DNA from: Cheilinus undulatus
Lineage: Eukaryota > Chordata > Actinopteri > Labriformes > Labridae
Length of the DNA: 64,000 nt
Direction: 5' to 3'
Assembly (NCBI RefSeq): GCF_018320785.1
Contig: NC_054873.1
Coordinates: 26,440,196 to 26,504,195, forward strand
The notes beneath the pieces are model-generated. The model saw nothing but the letters and a program-made list of their open reading frames with translations. It was not told where the DNA came from and made no database searches. Both the position numbers and the translations under genes were made by a program. This document shows positions 41,948 to 56,302 of this stretch, piece by piece. Numbering within the stretch: position 1 is the stretch's first letter; each line of letters starts with the position of its first letter.

Positions 41948-43369
41948 CATAAGAGATGATATATTACAGATCAAAATGATAAAAGCAGAATACCAGTAAC
42001 TTCAAGAGCATTTAACTGGTATTGAGAAATGAAGCTGGGCATGATGGTGTGCCTCAGGCAGTACGGGAATTACTGCCAGACCTCGATGTTTGATGTGAAG
42101 TGAATAATACATAAGGTCCCCCACAGTCTTTTACTGAAACCCAGCAGATACATTTGCATACAGGCAGAGCATGGTGGTAAGAGATACAGTCTGGCTTGGT
42201 TTCCCTAGAAGAACTTCTGAAAAATAGAGAACTAAGTCTTGCAATCAGTGGTAGCTCTCAGGGGCTTTGAGGACTTGATTTTAAAAGGCCCCACATCGGT
42301 TTTTGAACTGTGCTTTACTACTGCCCTCTGCTGGTTATACTAGTAAATTACACCTTCATCTTCATAGGGATAAGAGTTATACACATTCTGATAGAGTACA
42401 ATCATGGCTAGAGGAGCTAGGTACTAGTGCAACAGTTTTAGGCTTCAGTTAAAAAGCACAACAAATGTTTGTTATCATATGGGATTTCTGATGACATTTT
42501 AAAGGCACCTCTGGTCCAAGGTCAAAGATCAGGCAGCATATGTCTCACCTGGGCTTTGACCTTCACCTCTGCAGCCAGTTCAACTGCTGCGAGGGGAATT
42601 CAAGTCTTGAATGCCTAGAACACTTCAAAAGGAAAGAGTCGAGGGTTTAATGTGTGGTACTGCAGAGAACAGAACTTAGAATTCTGTGACAGGCCAATCA
42701 GAATGAAGTATTCAACAGAGGATGTGTGAGCCCGCTGAATTTGATCCAAGTATTTAGGCTGATGGAGATGCAGAATGATCTTCTTCTGGCTGAAACTTCA
42801 TGCTATGCACCTCAGTCAGTTAGTTTAACTCACACTCTTCATGTGCTCCCTTGATTCAGGTCTTACCTTCAAGTCAACACCCTGGTTCCCTCTCATCAAA
42901 ATGAGCAGTAAATCATTGGATCTGGAGTCTGAGCAGTATCTTTATCAGGGGACTGAAAAGAAAGAATGACAAATAGCCTCAGACTCCACACAACCAGTTC
43001 AGATCTCTCTTCTCAGCGCCATTTCTAGCTTTGTCCCCCCCCTCCATAGACTCATTAATATTTAAACCAGTCTGGCTGCAATCCCAGTACATTTTTTTAT
43101 AAACTCATGAGCATTTTTACTATGTTTTTATCATTGGTCCGACTTCTAACTGCTTTTAAAACTGTGCATGTATGTTGTCCATTATTTTTGTTTCACAGTT
43201 TTTATGATGGGTTTGCTGCTTTTATACAAATAAAATTCATAATTGATAAAGACATTGCTAACCCTATAATACCATACTATTATACGAGTTATTCAAGTTT
43301 TTTTTTTTTTCTATAATAAAAGATACTTCGGAAGCAACATGTTGCCCTCTTCCTGTACATCAGGCTTAA
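41948..43369. other. Gene-free downstream DNA
   Basis: No recognisable exon, RNA gene or element. Confidence 0.5.
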
Positions 43370-43720
43370 TTAGCTGACCCTTAAAAAGGCCAGAGAATGG
43401 GCTCTGCCCAGCTGTATTGAATGATCATGTTAATGTAAGTTTGTTGGATAAGTAGCATTGATGTTTGCATTCTGGCTAACTCTTTATTTCCTTTTGGAGC
43501 TGAAAAGTATATGAATCAATTACTAGGTTCTGATGTTAAAATTATTTATTACTTTTCAACCCATTACACCACTTTTTAACCCATTTTCAAGACTTTTAGA
43601 CTATATTTTGCAAATTTTCTGCCACTTGTTGCCCTTTTTTGCCACTTTTAAGCTACTTTTCACCCATTTTGCCTTTTGGCCCATTTTTGGTCAGTTTTAC
43701 TTGTCGCTTGTATAGACTAG
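43370..43720. repeat. T-rich composite repeat, copy C
   Basis: AGAGAATGGGCTCTGCCCAG, AGTAGCATTGATGTTTGCAT, CTGGCTAACTCTTTATTTCC, TTTTGGAGCTGAAAAGTATA, followed by a T-rich GCCACTTTTAAGC core. No 3' module. Confidence 0.7.
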
Positions 43721-45300
43721 TACAAATGTCATTCAGTCTCTTTGAAACAAAATTCCAGTATTAACTACCACTACTGCTCAAATGAGCTCCAGTAGTTTTG
43801 CACTGAGGCAATACAGTGGGACCAATAACATGGGATATGACTGCCCTCTGGTGGCTAAGAGGACCTTTTTTCTGATACAGTTCAACTCCTAATTGTCAAG
43901 TGGAAAAATAACAGCTCCCCCTCCGACTCCCAGCCAAGGCCATGGATGATTGAGAAAAGATGCCCTGACACTAAAGACTACTAAACTCAGTGGAAAATCT
44001 GACACATGAGGGTGGGAATACCAAGACTAGGGAGTAGTTATGAACAGTGTTGTGGCTATTTTTATGGCAGCAGTGTGGCAGTCTCTTCTGAAAAGATTAT
44101 TACTTGTCAGAATTCGGAAAGTTTTGCATGGATTCAAACACATCAAAAAGCTCCCCTTTTCAGTTATTAAAAAATTCAAAAAATTAAATTAAATAAAAAA
44201 AACTATTCACTGGACTAATGAATGAGTGGGGAGAGATTTAAACGTTTGAGACAATTGAATGTGATTACTGCACTTTTACACATATAACACTATTTGTGCC
44301 TTATAGATGTGCAACAGGAAATGTGTGGATCAGCAGTCATCTGGCGGGCAGCTGGGTGAACATGTAGGAGCCCAGGTTTGGATGCAGCAACACTTACTGC
44401 ATCAGACTCTTTCCCACAGCCACTCATCATCTTTTACTGCAGCTGCATCCTTTACTGCAGCTATGGGAAAGGAGCATCAGTGTATTCCCTTCTTTCAGGA
44501 GGCTTGGAAAAAGTGAAATGGAGCAGAGATGGGGCCATTTATTTTAACAAGATACCATACACAGGGTTGATGCTTCATTGGGCCCAGTAGGGCTCTGCTG
44601 GAGGCATACACAGATCACTGGCGTGTTCCAGCTGCTCTGTTCTGGGTCAGCTCAACAGACAACACGTTAGTTTATCTGGAAGATTGATGGAAAATTCCAA
44701 ACGCAGAAGATTCAGTTAAAGTAAGGATGAAAGTTTTACCATTAACATACATAAACAGCAAACAGCAGTGACACTCCCAACAGTCTGGATTATTATCTTA
44801 AAGCTCCTGGAAACCAAAAACTGAAAAACCCTCCATGTAATTAAAGGTTTGTGAGAATCAAAAAGAGTTGAAAAATAGTTTTAATCCATTTAAGTTTCTG
44901 TAAACTTTCCTGATATTTGTGTTTGGCTTGGGCATGGCTGTGTTTGGATATTAATTACAAAATTACTCTAATAATCTGGGAAACAAATACATGAAGAAGT
45001 CACACAGTATTCCCAAAGTTTATTTTCCAGCGTCAGCTTTCCTGCTGGGCAACATGACAGTATTGGCTGTTAAGTGTCAACCATGGTCTTCTTTTTGTTG
45101 GAAGCTGATTTATTGCATCCTTTTACAAATTATAGTTTTGTCAGCATGCGACTAGAATTATCAGAGGAAGTCGAGTTCAGTGAAAAAATAACAGCTTTCA
45201 TTTAGTATGATATCCGTAGATTTGAAAACCAGAATCAGCTTTAGCAGTCAGGTATGCTTACACAACAAGAAATTTGACATGCTCTCAATGTAGAGGAATT
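43721..45300. other. Gene-free downstream DNA
   Basis: No exon recognised. The stretch AATCAGCTTTAGCAGTCAGG followed by CTTACACAACAAGAAATTTG (45232-45275) resembles a common fish repeat segment, unnamed here. Short open frames at 44307-44590 show no domain. Confidence 0.45.
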
Positions 45301-45312
45301 AAACAATGTTCC

Positions 45313-45433
45313 TGTGGTCATCAGTGTAACTGTGAAAGTCGGGTGGTCATCAGAGATACTCTGTGACTGTTGGGTGGTCATCAGAGTTACTCTGTGACTG
45401 TCGGGTGGTCATCAGAGTTACTCTGTGACTGTG
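45313..45433. repeat. 31-base tandem repeat, about four copies
   Basis: Unit begins GGGTGGTCATCAGAGTTACT and ends CTGTGACTGT plus one base, with starts at 45341, 45372 and 45403 and a weaker copy before them. There are no spacers, so it is a minisatellite and not a CRISPR array. Confidence 0.9.
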
Positions 45434-47319
45434 ACAACAAATAGATGCATTTCTGTAAACCCAGCTTGCTATACTCACAGCTAATTATGATATGGAATGC
45501 ATAGATTTCTTGAATCATTTGTATACAAATACCTTTAAGGGCTTTTACTTTTTCATTTGATTCTGACTGGAATAACTCAAACATAATACTTATGGCTGCA
45601 ATATCCTCATTTGTCACATGCATCACTGTTGTTAGTGAAATCAGTAAGATGTCAAACAAAGAACAATCCTCCATGCCTTACATTTTTCAGCAAGAGGAGC
45701 TGTTTCTGAGCATTATTATAACAAATGTGTACTTCACGCATTTATTTGGCGCATATCGACTCCCTACTTTGATATCAAATGTGCATTATTTTTCTAAGTC
45801 ATACTTCCTGCAGCTTAAAAGGCAATTAAACTTAAAGAGAGGCCAGGACGAGCTGTATCGCAGAGCTCTAGTTCAGCCAAGCACAACTTCCTCAGCCACA
45901 ACATGCTCGACATTAACTCAACTTAAGAATATACCCAGACAGCACTAAGCCCATTAGAGAGGTGAGGAATAACATTCACATGTCACAGCTCTGTGCTGTC
46001 ATCTTAAAGCAGAGTATGGTATATCACAGCCCTGTCTGAGTGAGGTAATGATCTATTCTCTCCCCCTCCAGCTGTCAGTCCTCCAAGGCATTTCATATTT
46101 TGGCAGTATCCCTGTCTGTGTCATACAGTCAAGACCGGTTGTTGAAGTGTGTGTATAGCGTTAGAGTGTAAGTGTTAATGTTATTATCTAGAAAACCTAA
46201 TTTAGCAGGCCTGGGGAGATTTATGAGATCATGGATAGATTATGCTTTGAAATGTGATCAAGTTTGTATGTGTCTATGTTTGCTTTTCCCTACCAAATGC
46301 TAGCAGTGTTTTAGCATTGTTAGCGTTTTGTTAGCATGCAGGGGCACATCCCTGGACTGGGGTAAAATAGAGGACAGAGTATTTAGCTCTACAGCTTGGC
46401 AGCTGTAGAGCTGTGCAGTTGGCAGGAACCTCGACTGGCTCTCTGTGATGAGTGACAAAGAGGCACAAGAGTCAAAGACTAGAGGTGCGGCAAGACCTTT
46501 TGCTCATTTGATATCTGGAGGAAGTTTGCTCCATTGTTGTACTCTTGACTCTCATACAGTCATGGGCGTCTCGGGAAAAATGGATTTGTTTGTCTCTTAA
46601 TTATCATAGTAAAGGGAAAACTGTCCAAATAAATGAGCATGAATCTTAGCTCTTACATAAATCTTAAATCTGAAAACAGTAAAAGATGCTTAAAACTATA
46701 TAAATGACCAAAATACAAAATCATTAATTCAAGGTTATTGCTTTATTTTACCACCTTTAGAGTGACTCATGTTAATTGCAGAACTGATGCTTATATTATA
46801 ATGCCTTTTTTTTTTTTTTTACATGTTTTCAGACAAAGGTAGATCATGAACAGAGGACTGAGTTGGCTTAATTCACATTGTGAAGGACTGTAGATACACA
46901 AAGGTATGTAACCTGACACGCCATATAGGCTGTTGTATATATATGTATATATATTATTGTTGTATATATTATGTCAGACAGAGAAATTTGCAAGGTTTAA
47001 AATTAGGTGTAAATGTAGAAAAAGTGGGCTTTTTCATGATTTGTCTTCTTTAAAGTTCCTTTGCATAAATTAAATTTATAACAGAGAAATCTTTTGTAAA
47101 GTATCAGGTAAAAACTGCTCAAAAATAGGCAAAAGCTGGTTAAACAGACAAAAAGGCAATATTAAGACAAAAGGGGGTTTTCTTTTAAAATTTCTTGATA
47201 GAGATAATTAGATCATGCAGATATCTTTATCTGCATGGTCTGATTGACTAAAATTGCTTACAGTTACATCACTTAGTTGGAGATGAAGCACGTAAAGCTA
47301 TTATGAAATTACTTATTTG
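45434..47319. other. Gene-free downstream DNA
   Basis: No recognisable exon, RNA gene or element. A T-rich run lies at 46807-46820. Confidence 0.5.
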
Positions 47320-48240
47320 TGCCACTTTTGACCACTTTTTAACCGTTTTTCACCACTGTTTTTACTCATTATTGTCAGTTTTCCCACTTATAACCAATTT
47401 TTGCAACCTTTTGCCCATTTTTCCCACTCTGTAACCCATTTTCACTGACTTTTTGCAACATTTGACCTTGTTTTTAATTTTTGCCTCTTTGAAAAAAAAA
47501 ATTGTCAGTTTTTAACACTAAAACCAAATGAAGCCTCTTTAACACCCCCAAACAACTTTTCTGCCAATTTAATTTGAATTTTCCTTACCTATTTTTGCTA
47601 CTTCTTTGCACAGTTTTTGCCTCTTTAAACAACTTTTTCCTTTCCATTTTTGTAAAGTATTTTTGCCACTTCAACTGTTTTTTATTTTTATTTCTACCCA
47701 CTTTCCCCATTTTTCCCAACCACTTGATCCTTTTTGCATTTTTGTAGTTTTTTTTTTTTTTTTTTAATTTTCTCCTATATTGGCTATTTAATCAATTTTG
47801 CCACTTTTATCCCAGTTTTATTTAAACCCCTTTAACCCACTTTTCCCACCAATTTTTTTGTAATTATTTTCTTATTTTTCCCATAAAGTTGTCTCAGTTC
47901 CTTCTACTTTATTTTCTAGCATCCTTATGTTCGTGCACATCGTGGCTTAGCGATGAGGCATGACGTTACGTGCGAATGCACAGTGATAAAATGACCCAAA
48001 AAATATAATTCAATTTTAAGAAAAAGGCTTTTAATTTTGACAAAATGCAATACTTTACTACAGCATAAACAAATAAAATTCATTCTTGTTGCTATGATAA
48101 AAGTGGTTAGCATTCACATGGTCATCACAGATTAACTTTACAATAGACCATGATTTTGCTGACCTTCATGGGCCCCCCATTTGGCTGAGCCCCAGAAAAC
48201 TCTCCACTTAATCCCCCCTTATGTACGGCCTTGTCAACAT
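47320..48240. repeat. T-rich composite repeat, copy D
   Basis: The core of TTTTTGCCACTTTTAACC-like units runs from 47320 to about 47900. Then the 3' module: TTCGTGCACATCGTGGCTTA, AACTTTACAATAGACCATGA, TTCATGGGCCCCCCATTTGG, and a CCCCCCTTATGTACGGCCTT end. The 5' module is absent. Confidence 0.75.
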
Positions 48241-51200
48241 GTGTCGAGCTTGACTCCGGCTGCACCACCAGCCCCAGGTTGTGGCACATTGGGCTCTGTG
48301 ATGACTCCTTACCGGCCTACATTCCTAAAACTTGTGCCCACAACTGTATGTGCAATTCTTTGTTACAAAACACAGACAAACATGCATACAGAGTTCAAGC
48401 TTACATAAGTTACAGCTGGATGCATGTAATATCACGAATGCTTTTTCCTCACACAGTAAACCATGAACACACAAAGTATTTTATTGGTTTCCCTTAAGAG
48501 CAAGTCATTTTGCAGCTGTCATCTTTTATTATTACAATTTTTGTTTTGTCAGATCACAAATATAGAACACACATTAAATAAAACTATCTGTCCATTTTCC
48601 CCGCCAACAGATGGATGACAACAGGCATTTTGGAAACATCCTACAGACGGCGTAAACAAAAGAAACGTGAAGTCTTTCACTTCCTTCACCTTTATAGGCC
48701 CTCACTTGACTCATGGAGAGCTCTCATAAACATGCAATTAGACGAAAGTAAACCTCACCATGAGTGGTCAATCATCCTAAGTCTGTTTGTAGGCTCCTTG
48801 AATTGTTTATGCAGCATCTATGATGTACAAGGCCAGTCAATTCATCTTACCATGGAGTTGTAGGAGTTATGGTCTAGACTGTACATTACCAGCATCAGCA
48901 ATAGCGTAAGCCTGGGATGAATCTAAATAAGGATGTTGTTGGTGGTCAGACTGAGGCAGGAAAATGTGGGCACTGCAAGAGAACATTTTTCAATTTCCGC
49001 TCCTTGTTTACACATTTTATTATGTTTCCTGTAAATTGTTTTATTGGACTTAAAGAATGCAGAAAATGTCTGAATCAAAGGAAGGATGATATTCCGAGTC
49101 TTCGGGGGTAGAGCAGATATCAGACTTCAGGCCTTAGAGGGGGCAATGAAAACACCAACATGAAAGCTGCTGAAAGGAGCGGATGAGATAGGATCAGACA
49201 ATGGATGAATGGGGCTTCAGGATTGACCTTTGTAGACCCTGAGATGGGTCAAAGGTTTGTGCACCAAAAAGCAGAGGTCATATATCTTGAGTAATGTGTC
49301 CAGGTAGCCTGCCGTGTGTCTGACTGTTGCCTGGCTGCTCTACACGTCTAATCTGTGACTGATTGAGGGTTGTTAATTGAGGTTTGGCTGCAGCTCCTGG
49401 AATACATCACCCTATAGAAGGCTTAGCTTTGACATGCTAGCTCAGCTCCTCTTACTAAATATTAGGAGAATGAGCAATACTTTACTCCTCATTTGAGCTC
49501 AACAGAGCAAACAAAAGTTCACCAGAAAGGTCAGAATATAAAGTTTTTCTCTAAGGCAATCAAAGTTTCCAAAACTCTCTAAAATATGGAAAGTTTATAA
49601 GAATAAATCCCCATCTTTCTCTGCTTCCTTTGTTGATGTAATCTAAGATGAATTGCAGACCAAGGAGCTCAAATACTCCCCACCAAATTTAATCCTTGTC
49701 AGAACAGATTAGCAAACGCAGCTAATGTAAAGAGCATTGAGCAAAAGCTTCAACATTTACTCAAAACTCTATCTCACACCAGATGTAATTAAAAAACTTT
49801 GGCAGCAAGACAAATAACAACCTTATCAGTGTTTCACAATCTACAGCACACATGTTTCTATGGCTTGCAAAGCAAAGTTAATTGGCTAAGAAAAACTAAA
49901 ACACATTCACAGCTCATTTTCTTTTACTGCCTTTAATTTTCTGTCAAGTCAATGAAAACAAAAACAACAAACAGGAGCACAGACAGCGCTGTGAGCTATT
50001 CAGTTTGACTTTTTATCTCTGTGCAAAACAAATTCCACACATTTTATCCCAAACAACCTTAAGGATGCTTAGTGGAGCTGATTCTGGTATATTTAACTGT
50101 CAGTGTTTCTGTTTAGCATGCAAAACAATTTCTCTCAGCAATGTGAGTTAAAATTCAACAATGGTGCATACTCTATTGCCAGGATATAACACCCTGTTCT
50201 GACCTCTATGTGACCCAAGTCAGCATCAATGACAAAATCAGCAACTTTAAAATATGGTACTATAACTTTGCATAATTAGTAGAAATCCAAAGAGTGACTA
50301 GCTGACCATTAGTTAACCACTGCTTAACAAGTAGATAAGGTGTACAAATGTTGATTAGTTAGCAGGTAATAAATGTATTACTAACTTCTAGTTAATCATT
50401 AACACATGAGTAACTAACAACTAGTCAACAAATAACTAACTAACTACTAGTTAATCATTGGTTAGCTCATTAAACACATGGGGGTCACCTAAAGAAATAT
50501 ATATGGATGGTGGGGCCACTTTCATATACCTCACCTTGAGGATATTAAAGTTAATAAAAACTAGTCTCATGTAGGTTAAGACAGGCTTGGTGATTGGGCA
50601 TGCTAAAATGGTTATTCAATGGCTGACAAGGTCATTTTAAGAAGTTTGGGGCGTGGCCAATCAGACTATTTGGTGTTGTACTGCATCAGATTGTTATGAA
50701 TCAAGATATTATTATTTTGGTTGCCAGTATATTTACCAGTTACAGTGTTGTCTCAATTTGGTCATGAAAAAAATAAACATGAATACATTTATCTTGTCAG
50801 AATGGTTGTTTACAGAATTAGCATGGTATCACTGCTTTGTGCTGAAACTAAGAATAATACAGTCTAGTACAAGCATCATGCTCTAATGTGGACCATTTTT
50901 CATTTCATTTCAAGAATTTGTTGAGGGCCAGTCAAAAATGGCTTGGGGGCCGCATTTGGCCATACACCCCTGGTGTAGACAGTCAGCATGAGAACCTGCA
51001 CAAGGTGCTCAATATTTAATAATATTCAATCAATATTTTATAACGCTTGCATGAAGTTAGGCCAAATGTGAGGCATTTTATGAGTTTTAAGGCAAAAAAG
51101 TAAAAAATAATGTAGACATGTCAATCAGATATAACAGAAATGAATGCCACATTTAAGCAGAGGCTTCTGAACGTTTTGAGCTAAGGGCAAATACAGAAAA

Positions 51201-52852
51201 CTAAGGATGTTCAGAACACTGTACCTCACTCTTAGTGCATCAAAGTTAGTTCACCCTGAGACAGTCAAGCAAAAGCACCATGTTCCAATGCAGGCAATAT
51301 TTAATTTTACTTGAAGAATTTGCTGTGGGCCACAGTCAGCCCCCAGGCTGTCGTTAGGAAACCCCTGCCCTGATGTCCTAGAACAGCACCCTAACTATGT
51401 ATGACTATGTAAATCAGACTCACTTTGACATATTGATACCTGTCAGGATGACATGACACTTTTGCAGCTGAAGTGCTGTTTAACAGATGCGTCAGTCGCA
51501 GGTGTTAACTAAATTCAACCCTCAGCTTACATTTTGATGTGGCAAACGTTTGAAAATAGCACATCTGTTTTGTGCTGTTGCCACATTATCCAATTAGTGG
51601 TTAAAGAAAGAAATTCCCTCTGCCACCACACAATCTTCGGTTCCTGCTGGTTGTGTGAGACGATGTTGATGAGTGTTCATGTGTGGCTCAAAATATGTGG
51701 CCCAAAACAAGACTGTTTGGTTCCCGGAAGCGTGTTTGTCCGTCAGAGATGAAGTGTTGATTTTATTGACTCTGAAAACCCCAGTGTTTGCCTCTGCCAC
51801 TCTTCAAAGAGTCAGAGCGGATCTTGCCTTGGTTTTTGTGGAACTGTTCAGTCCAGTAATTGTGGGCACATGAAGTGACAAACTAAGACGTTGGAGAGCG
51901 CAGACACAACTTTTACTGGCATTTCTTCAGCACCACATTGACGTCAGGCTGAAATTATAACTTATTAATGGCTTTATGGAGCTTTTATTTTCACTGATGT
52001 AACAGTTTAGGGTAGTGCCAAAGACGGCATGCTTGAATCCAAAAGAGATAAACACATTAGAGGAAGTTTCTGTCACTTGGAAGAGAGATTTAAGTTGTCG
52101 AGTTTTGGTTTGAGTTGAAAGATTTGTCTATTAGTGATAACAAGTGACCAGTGGAGATGTGTGACCTGTGGGCTGAAGGTCCATGTAGGAAAAAGACACC
52201 TGAAAGAGCTACACGGCTGCACAGAGTTCTTACACTGTGGAAGTAGCAAAAATGCAAAATAACCTTCTTAACTAATTTCACCTTAAACTTATTTTGGTTT
52301 TTCTCAGCATGAAAGTCTGTGTCTGTGAGTGTTAAATTTTCTTAACACTTGCGTTGATTTGTTTTAACGGTGTTCATGTGTTTCATATATTTTTAGTTGC
52401 TTTGATGTTTTTATGTATTTTACAGTGTGGTTTTGTGTTTTAACTTTTAGTCACTGTGCAGCACATCAATAATGTTTTTGTTTGTATTTCAAATGTGCTA
52501 TTTATAAAATAATGTAGACTAGAGTAGAGCAAACTCTCCTCTGGGATAGCCCCAAAACAAGCTCATCTCATGCACTGGTGAAACTTCTTCTTGGATTTTG
52601 GTACATAAGAATACATTTTTACCATTGTGTCAAACTATCACTTTAAACTATAATCTTTTTGACCCTGATGGTAAAAAAGCAAATGGCATCTCCAAAAGAC
52701 TGGCTTATGATGGACTCTTTCACATATACATGGCATAGATATATTTCCCATCTATGTGGGCAACAGCCCATATATGGTAATCAGAAACAAAAAAATCCTT
52801 GGAGATTCAGGGTCAGATGCAGACATCTTTATTTATCTTAAAACGACAATTC
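48241..52852. other. Gene-free downstream DNA
   Basis: No exon recognised; small open frames at 48181-48863, 50653-50886 and 51534-51873 lack recognisable domains. 50330-50470 is a degenerate tandem array of ACTAGTTAATCATTAAC-type units. 50915-50990 has TTGGGGGCCGCATTTGGCC with a CCTGGTGTAGAC end, like the tail of a hAT MITE, at low confidence. Confidence 0.5.
50330..50470. repeat. Degenerate GTTAACTA-type tandem array
   Basis: Repeated variants of CTAGTTAATCATTAAC and AACTAACTAACT over about 140 bases. Confidence 0.6.
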
Positions 52853-53734
52853 ATTTGCAGATCAGGTCTCTCCGGAGATGTTCGAGTAGGTTGAAGTCAG
52901 GGCTCTGGTTGGGCTTCTCTAGAACATTCAGAGTTATCTCTATAGGCCACTCCTTGGCTGTATATTTAAGGTCATTGTCATGTTGGAGGGTGAACCTCTG
53001 ACCAGTCTGAGATCCTGAGCACTGCAGAGGAGGTTTTCATTCAGGATGTCTCGTACTCTGGCATGCTCCATTCAGCTTTCCCGTAACCCTAACCAGTCTC
53101 TCAGTCATTTCTATTAAAAAACACCTCCTCAGAATGATGCTGACACCACCATGCTTCACTGTTAGGGCGGTATTGGGAAAGTAATGTGTTTCTGGTTCCC
53201 TCAAGACATAACATGTTCAATCTCGGTTTCATCAGACCAGACAATCTTGGGTTTTTTTTTTCAGTCCAAGACTCCTTCAGGTGTATTTTTGCAAACTCTA
53301 GGCAGACTTTCATGTGAGGCACTGAGAAAAAGCTTCCATCTAGCCACTCTACCATAAAGCTGACATCCTTCTTCCCAAATTGCTCAGTTTGGCTGAATGA
53401 CCACCTCTTGAAAGATTCTTGGTTGTGCCAAACTTCTTCCATTTGAGAACTGCAGAGGCCACTGTGCTCTTGGGAACCAACCTTGGAAACTTGAGCTTCA
53501 TTTTAGGTTTTGTTGCAAAAGGCCTGAACATTTCTATCAATATGATATTTTAGTTTTTTCCTTTTTTAAACATTTGCAACACATTTAAAAATTCTGTTTT
53601 CACTTTGTCACTATGGGGTACTGAATGTAGATTAATGAGAGAGAAAAAATGAACTTAAACAATTGTAGCAGCAGACTGCATCAATAAAATTAGAAAAAAA
53701 AATTAAGGGGTCTGAATACCTTTGGAATGCACTG
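52853..53734 (-). mobile_element. Tc1-like element, left-truncated, decayed
   Basis: The right end, next to TA at 53735, reads GGGGTCTGAATACCTTTGGA then ATGCACTG, a typical fish Tc1 end. Minus-strand frames at 53349-53540 and 53101-53442 give transposase pieces: a helix-turn-helix region (STVASAVLKWKKFGTTKNLS) and a middle region (LEFAKIHLKESWTEKKNPRL). Several frame breaks. The far end is missing. Confidence 0.85.
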
Positions 53735-53736
53735 TA

Positions 53737-56300
53737 TAAGATCTGGACATGAATAACAAATAGTTTAATGGATGTGGCTCTCCTGATCAGGAGGAGGATC
53801 AGGAGAGGAGGGAGAACTTTCTTCCAAGTAGGGAGGGCCAACTGAATCTGGGGGTGCTAACTCCCCACATGACATCATGAGGGGAAATCTGAGAACGGCT
53901 TGTTTCAGCACACATAGATGGAATTTTTCTGATTCTTGGGGGGATTGTGGACAGGCCAGGGGCACATATTTTTGTTAGAAAAGCCTGAAAAAGTGTATTT
54001 TGCATAATATATGACCTTTAACTACATCAGCCTCTTTCTCTAAAAATGATGCTAATCTGTCCGTTCATTCCCTGACCAGGAACAAGCATACCTGACTGAG
54101 CTTCGCAAGATGAATTCCCCTGGTGACAGACATCTAATCTTGCCCATCTAACAGCTTTGCAAGGTTAATGCCAGCAACTTCATGGTACATACTGCAGCCA
54201 GCCTGCCTGTGCTTCTCTGTAAAGTGCCCCGTTAGATTTCAAACATTCCTAAAAACCATAAATCAGAATTAGTGGGAAATGTAAACTAAGTGACATAAAC
54301 AAATGGATGAACAAGAGATTTGACACAGGACACTGTGGTGTCATTCAAAGCAGTCAGAGTGATAGAGTGCAGGTTAACAGGTTAACTGATAGTTCTGCCA
54401 GAAGGACCAACACATCTGTAACAAGCATTACGCCTGATAGCCCTTCACCCACTTCTCATCTTCCCACCCACATTCTTACTAACCTCTCACACTTACAGCA
54501 GACTAATGTAGTTAGCATTAAAGGGTGGAATCAAATCACTGCCCCCTTGATAAGTGAGGCCTGGCTTTAGATAAGGATGAGGTGTTAATGTGAAACTTGT
54601 CTGTAATTGTTAAAGGAAAAAATGCAGGAAACAGCACAAAGTAACCAAGAGAGACATACCAGCTGACAGATACACCCAAAATATGACTCACCCTCTTTAC
54701 TGACGGATGTGGATTCTCTATGTGCTTCTTTTTCAAACATTTGGTCACAGTTAAACTTCACTTCACATTTTTTACATCAAAGAGGGCTTTTACATATGTG
54801 TTTTAGATTGGATGTGAAATTAATGACTGGTTGTAAACACAGATTTTGTCCTTTAACAGTTGCAGACAGTTGTTACATGTGCTATTTTACTGCTTCTGCT
54901 CAGCTTAAAAGCAGGCTGCCTGAAAAAACCCAACCGCCACATTTCTCACTCTCTTGCTCAATGTGTCACTATTCATATTTCATAAACATATAGGCGGCAT
55001 CTCACATATACAGGCGTCATTCACAAGCATGCATTAGTGATCACTGCATACATTCTCGCCCACAAACGTGCCCAAAAGAAAAAAAAAAAAAAAAAAGAAA
55101 GAAAAGGAAAAAATTTGCTGCCATAGTTTTGTCAGTGTTGTGCAAAGAGATCCTAAATGTGAACTGATGCAATGTACAGTCCTGGTTTCCCGACAGTGAT
55201 TTCAATTGCTTTTCCATGTATCCACTCTTGTGTTTTAGCCCTGGTGCTGAATGAAATGTGACTGACATTTCTGTATGGGCATAAATCAGAAAACCAGAAA
55301 AGCTGCCATGCTCACATGTTGAAGGCAGATGTTTAGTCTATACTTGTCACCATCATTATTATATCAATCTCCATTTGTCTGCTCACAGTGATCAAAACTA
55401 AGTGTGTTTAGGAAAAAGGGTTCAGACTACATTAAAAAGCTGCCTGTCTTTTCCATCTTGACTTCTCTACATAAATACACTCATGGCACTTCGCCAAACA
55501 TGTCGAACTAACAACACACAGGAGAGTTAAAGTGCACTTCTACAAGTGAACGTTTGCATCCATGTGCACATGTTCAAAAACACGACAGAATCCACCATAA
55601 ACACATGCAAACAGTACACATGCATTCACAAACAACACACCTGTAGATTATATAACGGTTACCATGATGATGGATGTGAATACTCATGAGGCCAGATGGT
55701 CACTTCCACATATCACTCCAGAGGCGCGACTCATTCCTTTGTTAACCATCTGTGACTGCAGAGCACAGCCTAGGCTGGGTTTCCCATTACTAAACCTATA
55801 ACTTTGACATATATCCTGAAGCTGAAGCCTAGGAAACAGCAGAAATGCTGGCTATGTAACTTTTTGATGGTGGTTTTTAACCATCTGAGCTTGAATGGCA
55901 CACTAAGGATTCAGCCACAATATCTGGCAAAGAGAGAATGAATTACCAGGCTTGGGAGCCATAGAAACTTGTTAGATAGGCACCGACGTAAGACCACACC
56001 TGAGTGTAAATAGCCAAGCCCGCTGCTCCCTGTACACAGATCATGCACTGTGCAAAGGGCCAAGCTATTCAACTTGAGACTGGGGCCAAGTCAGGCTCAC
56101 AAGGTCATTTTCAGAGGCCTTTTAATAAGTGGACTACTCATGCTTAAAGATGATCTGCATACATTTTTTAAATAAAATATTGTAATATTCATATGATCAG
56201 CAGTTTATTTCCAAACTTGTTTGTCTCTCATGGTGTTGTTGTTGGCCATGTTTATACTATATTTGTTCATTACTGCCTGACACGTTTACTGCTCTCCTCT
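53737..56300. other. Gene-free downstream DNA
   Basis: No recognisable exon, RNA gene or element. An A-rich run at 55079-55096 is simple sequence. Confidence 0.5.
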
Positions 56301-56302
56301 CC

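Noticed and set aside
45313..45433. CRISPR-like array
   Set aside because: Direct units adjoin without spacers and the genome is vertebrate.
45592..45948. 118-residue plus-strand open frame
   Set aside because: No recognised domain, no splice context and no transposon similarity.
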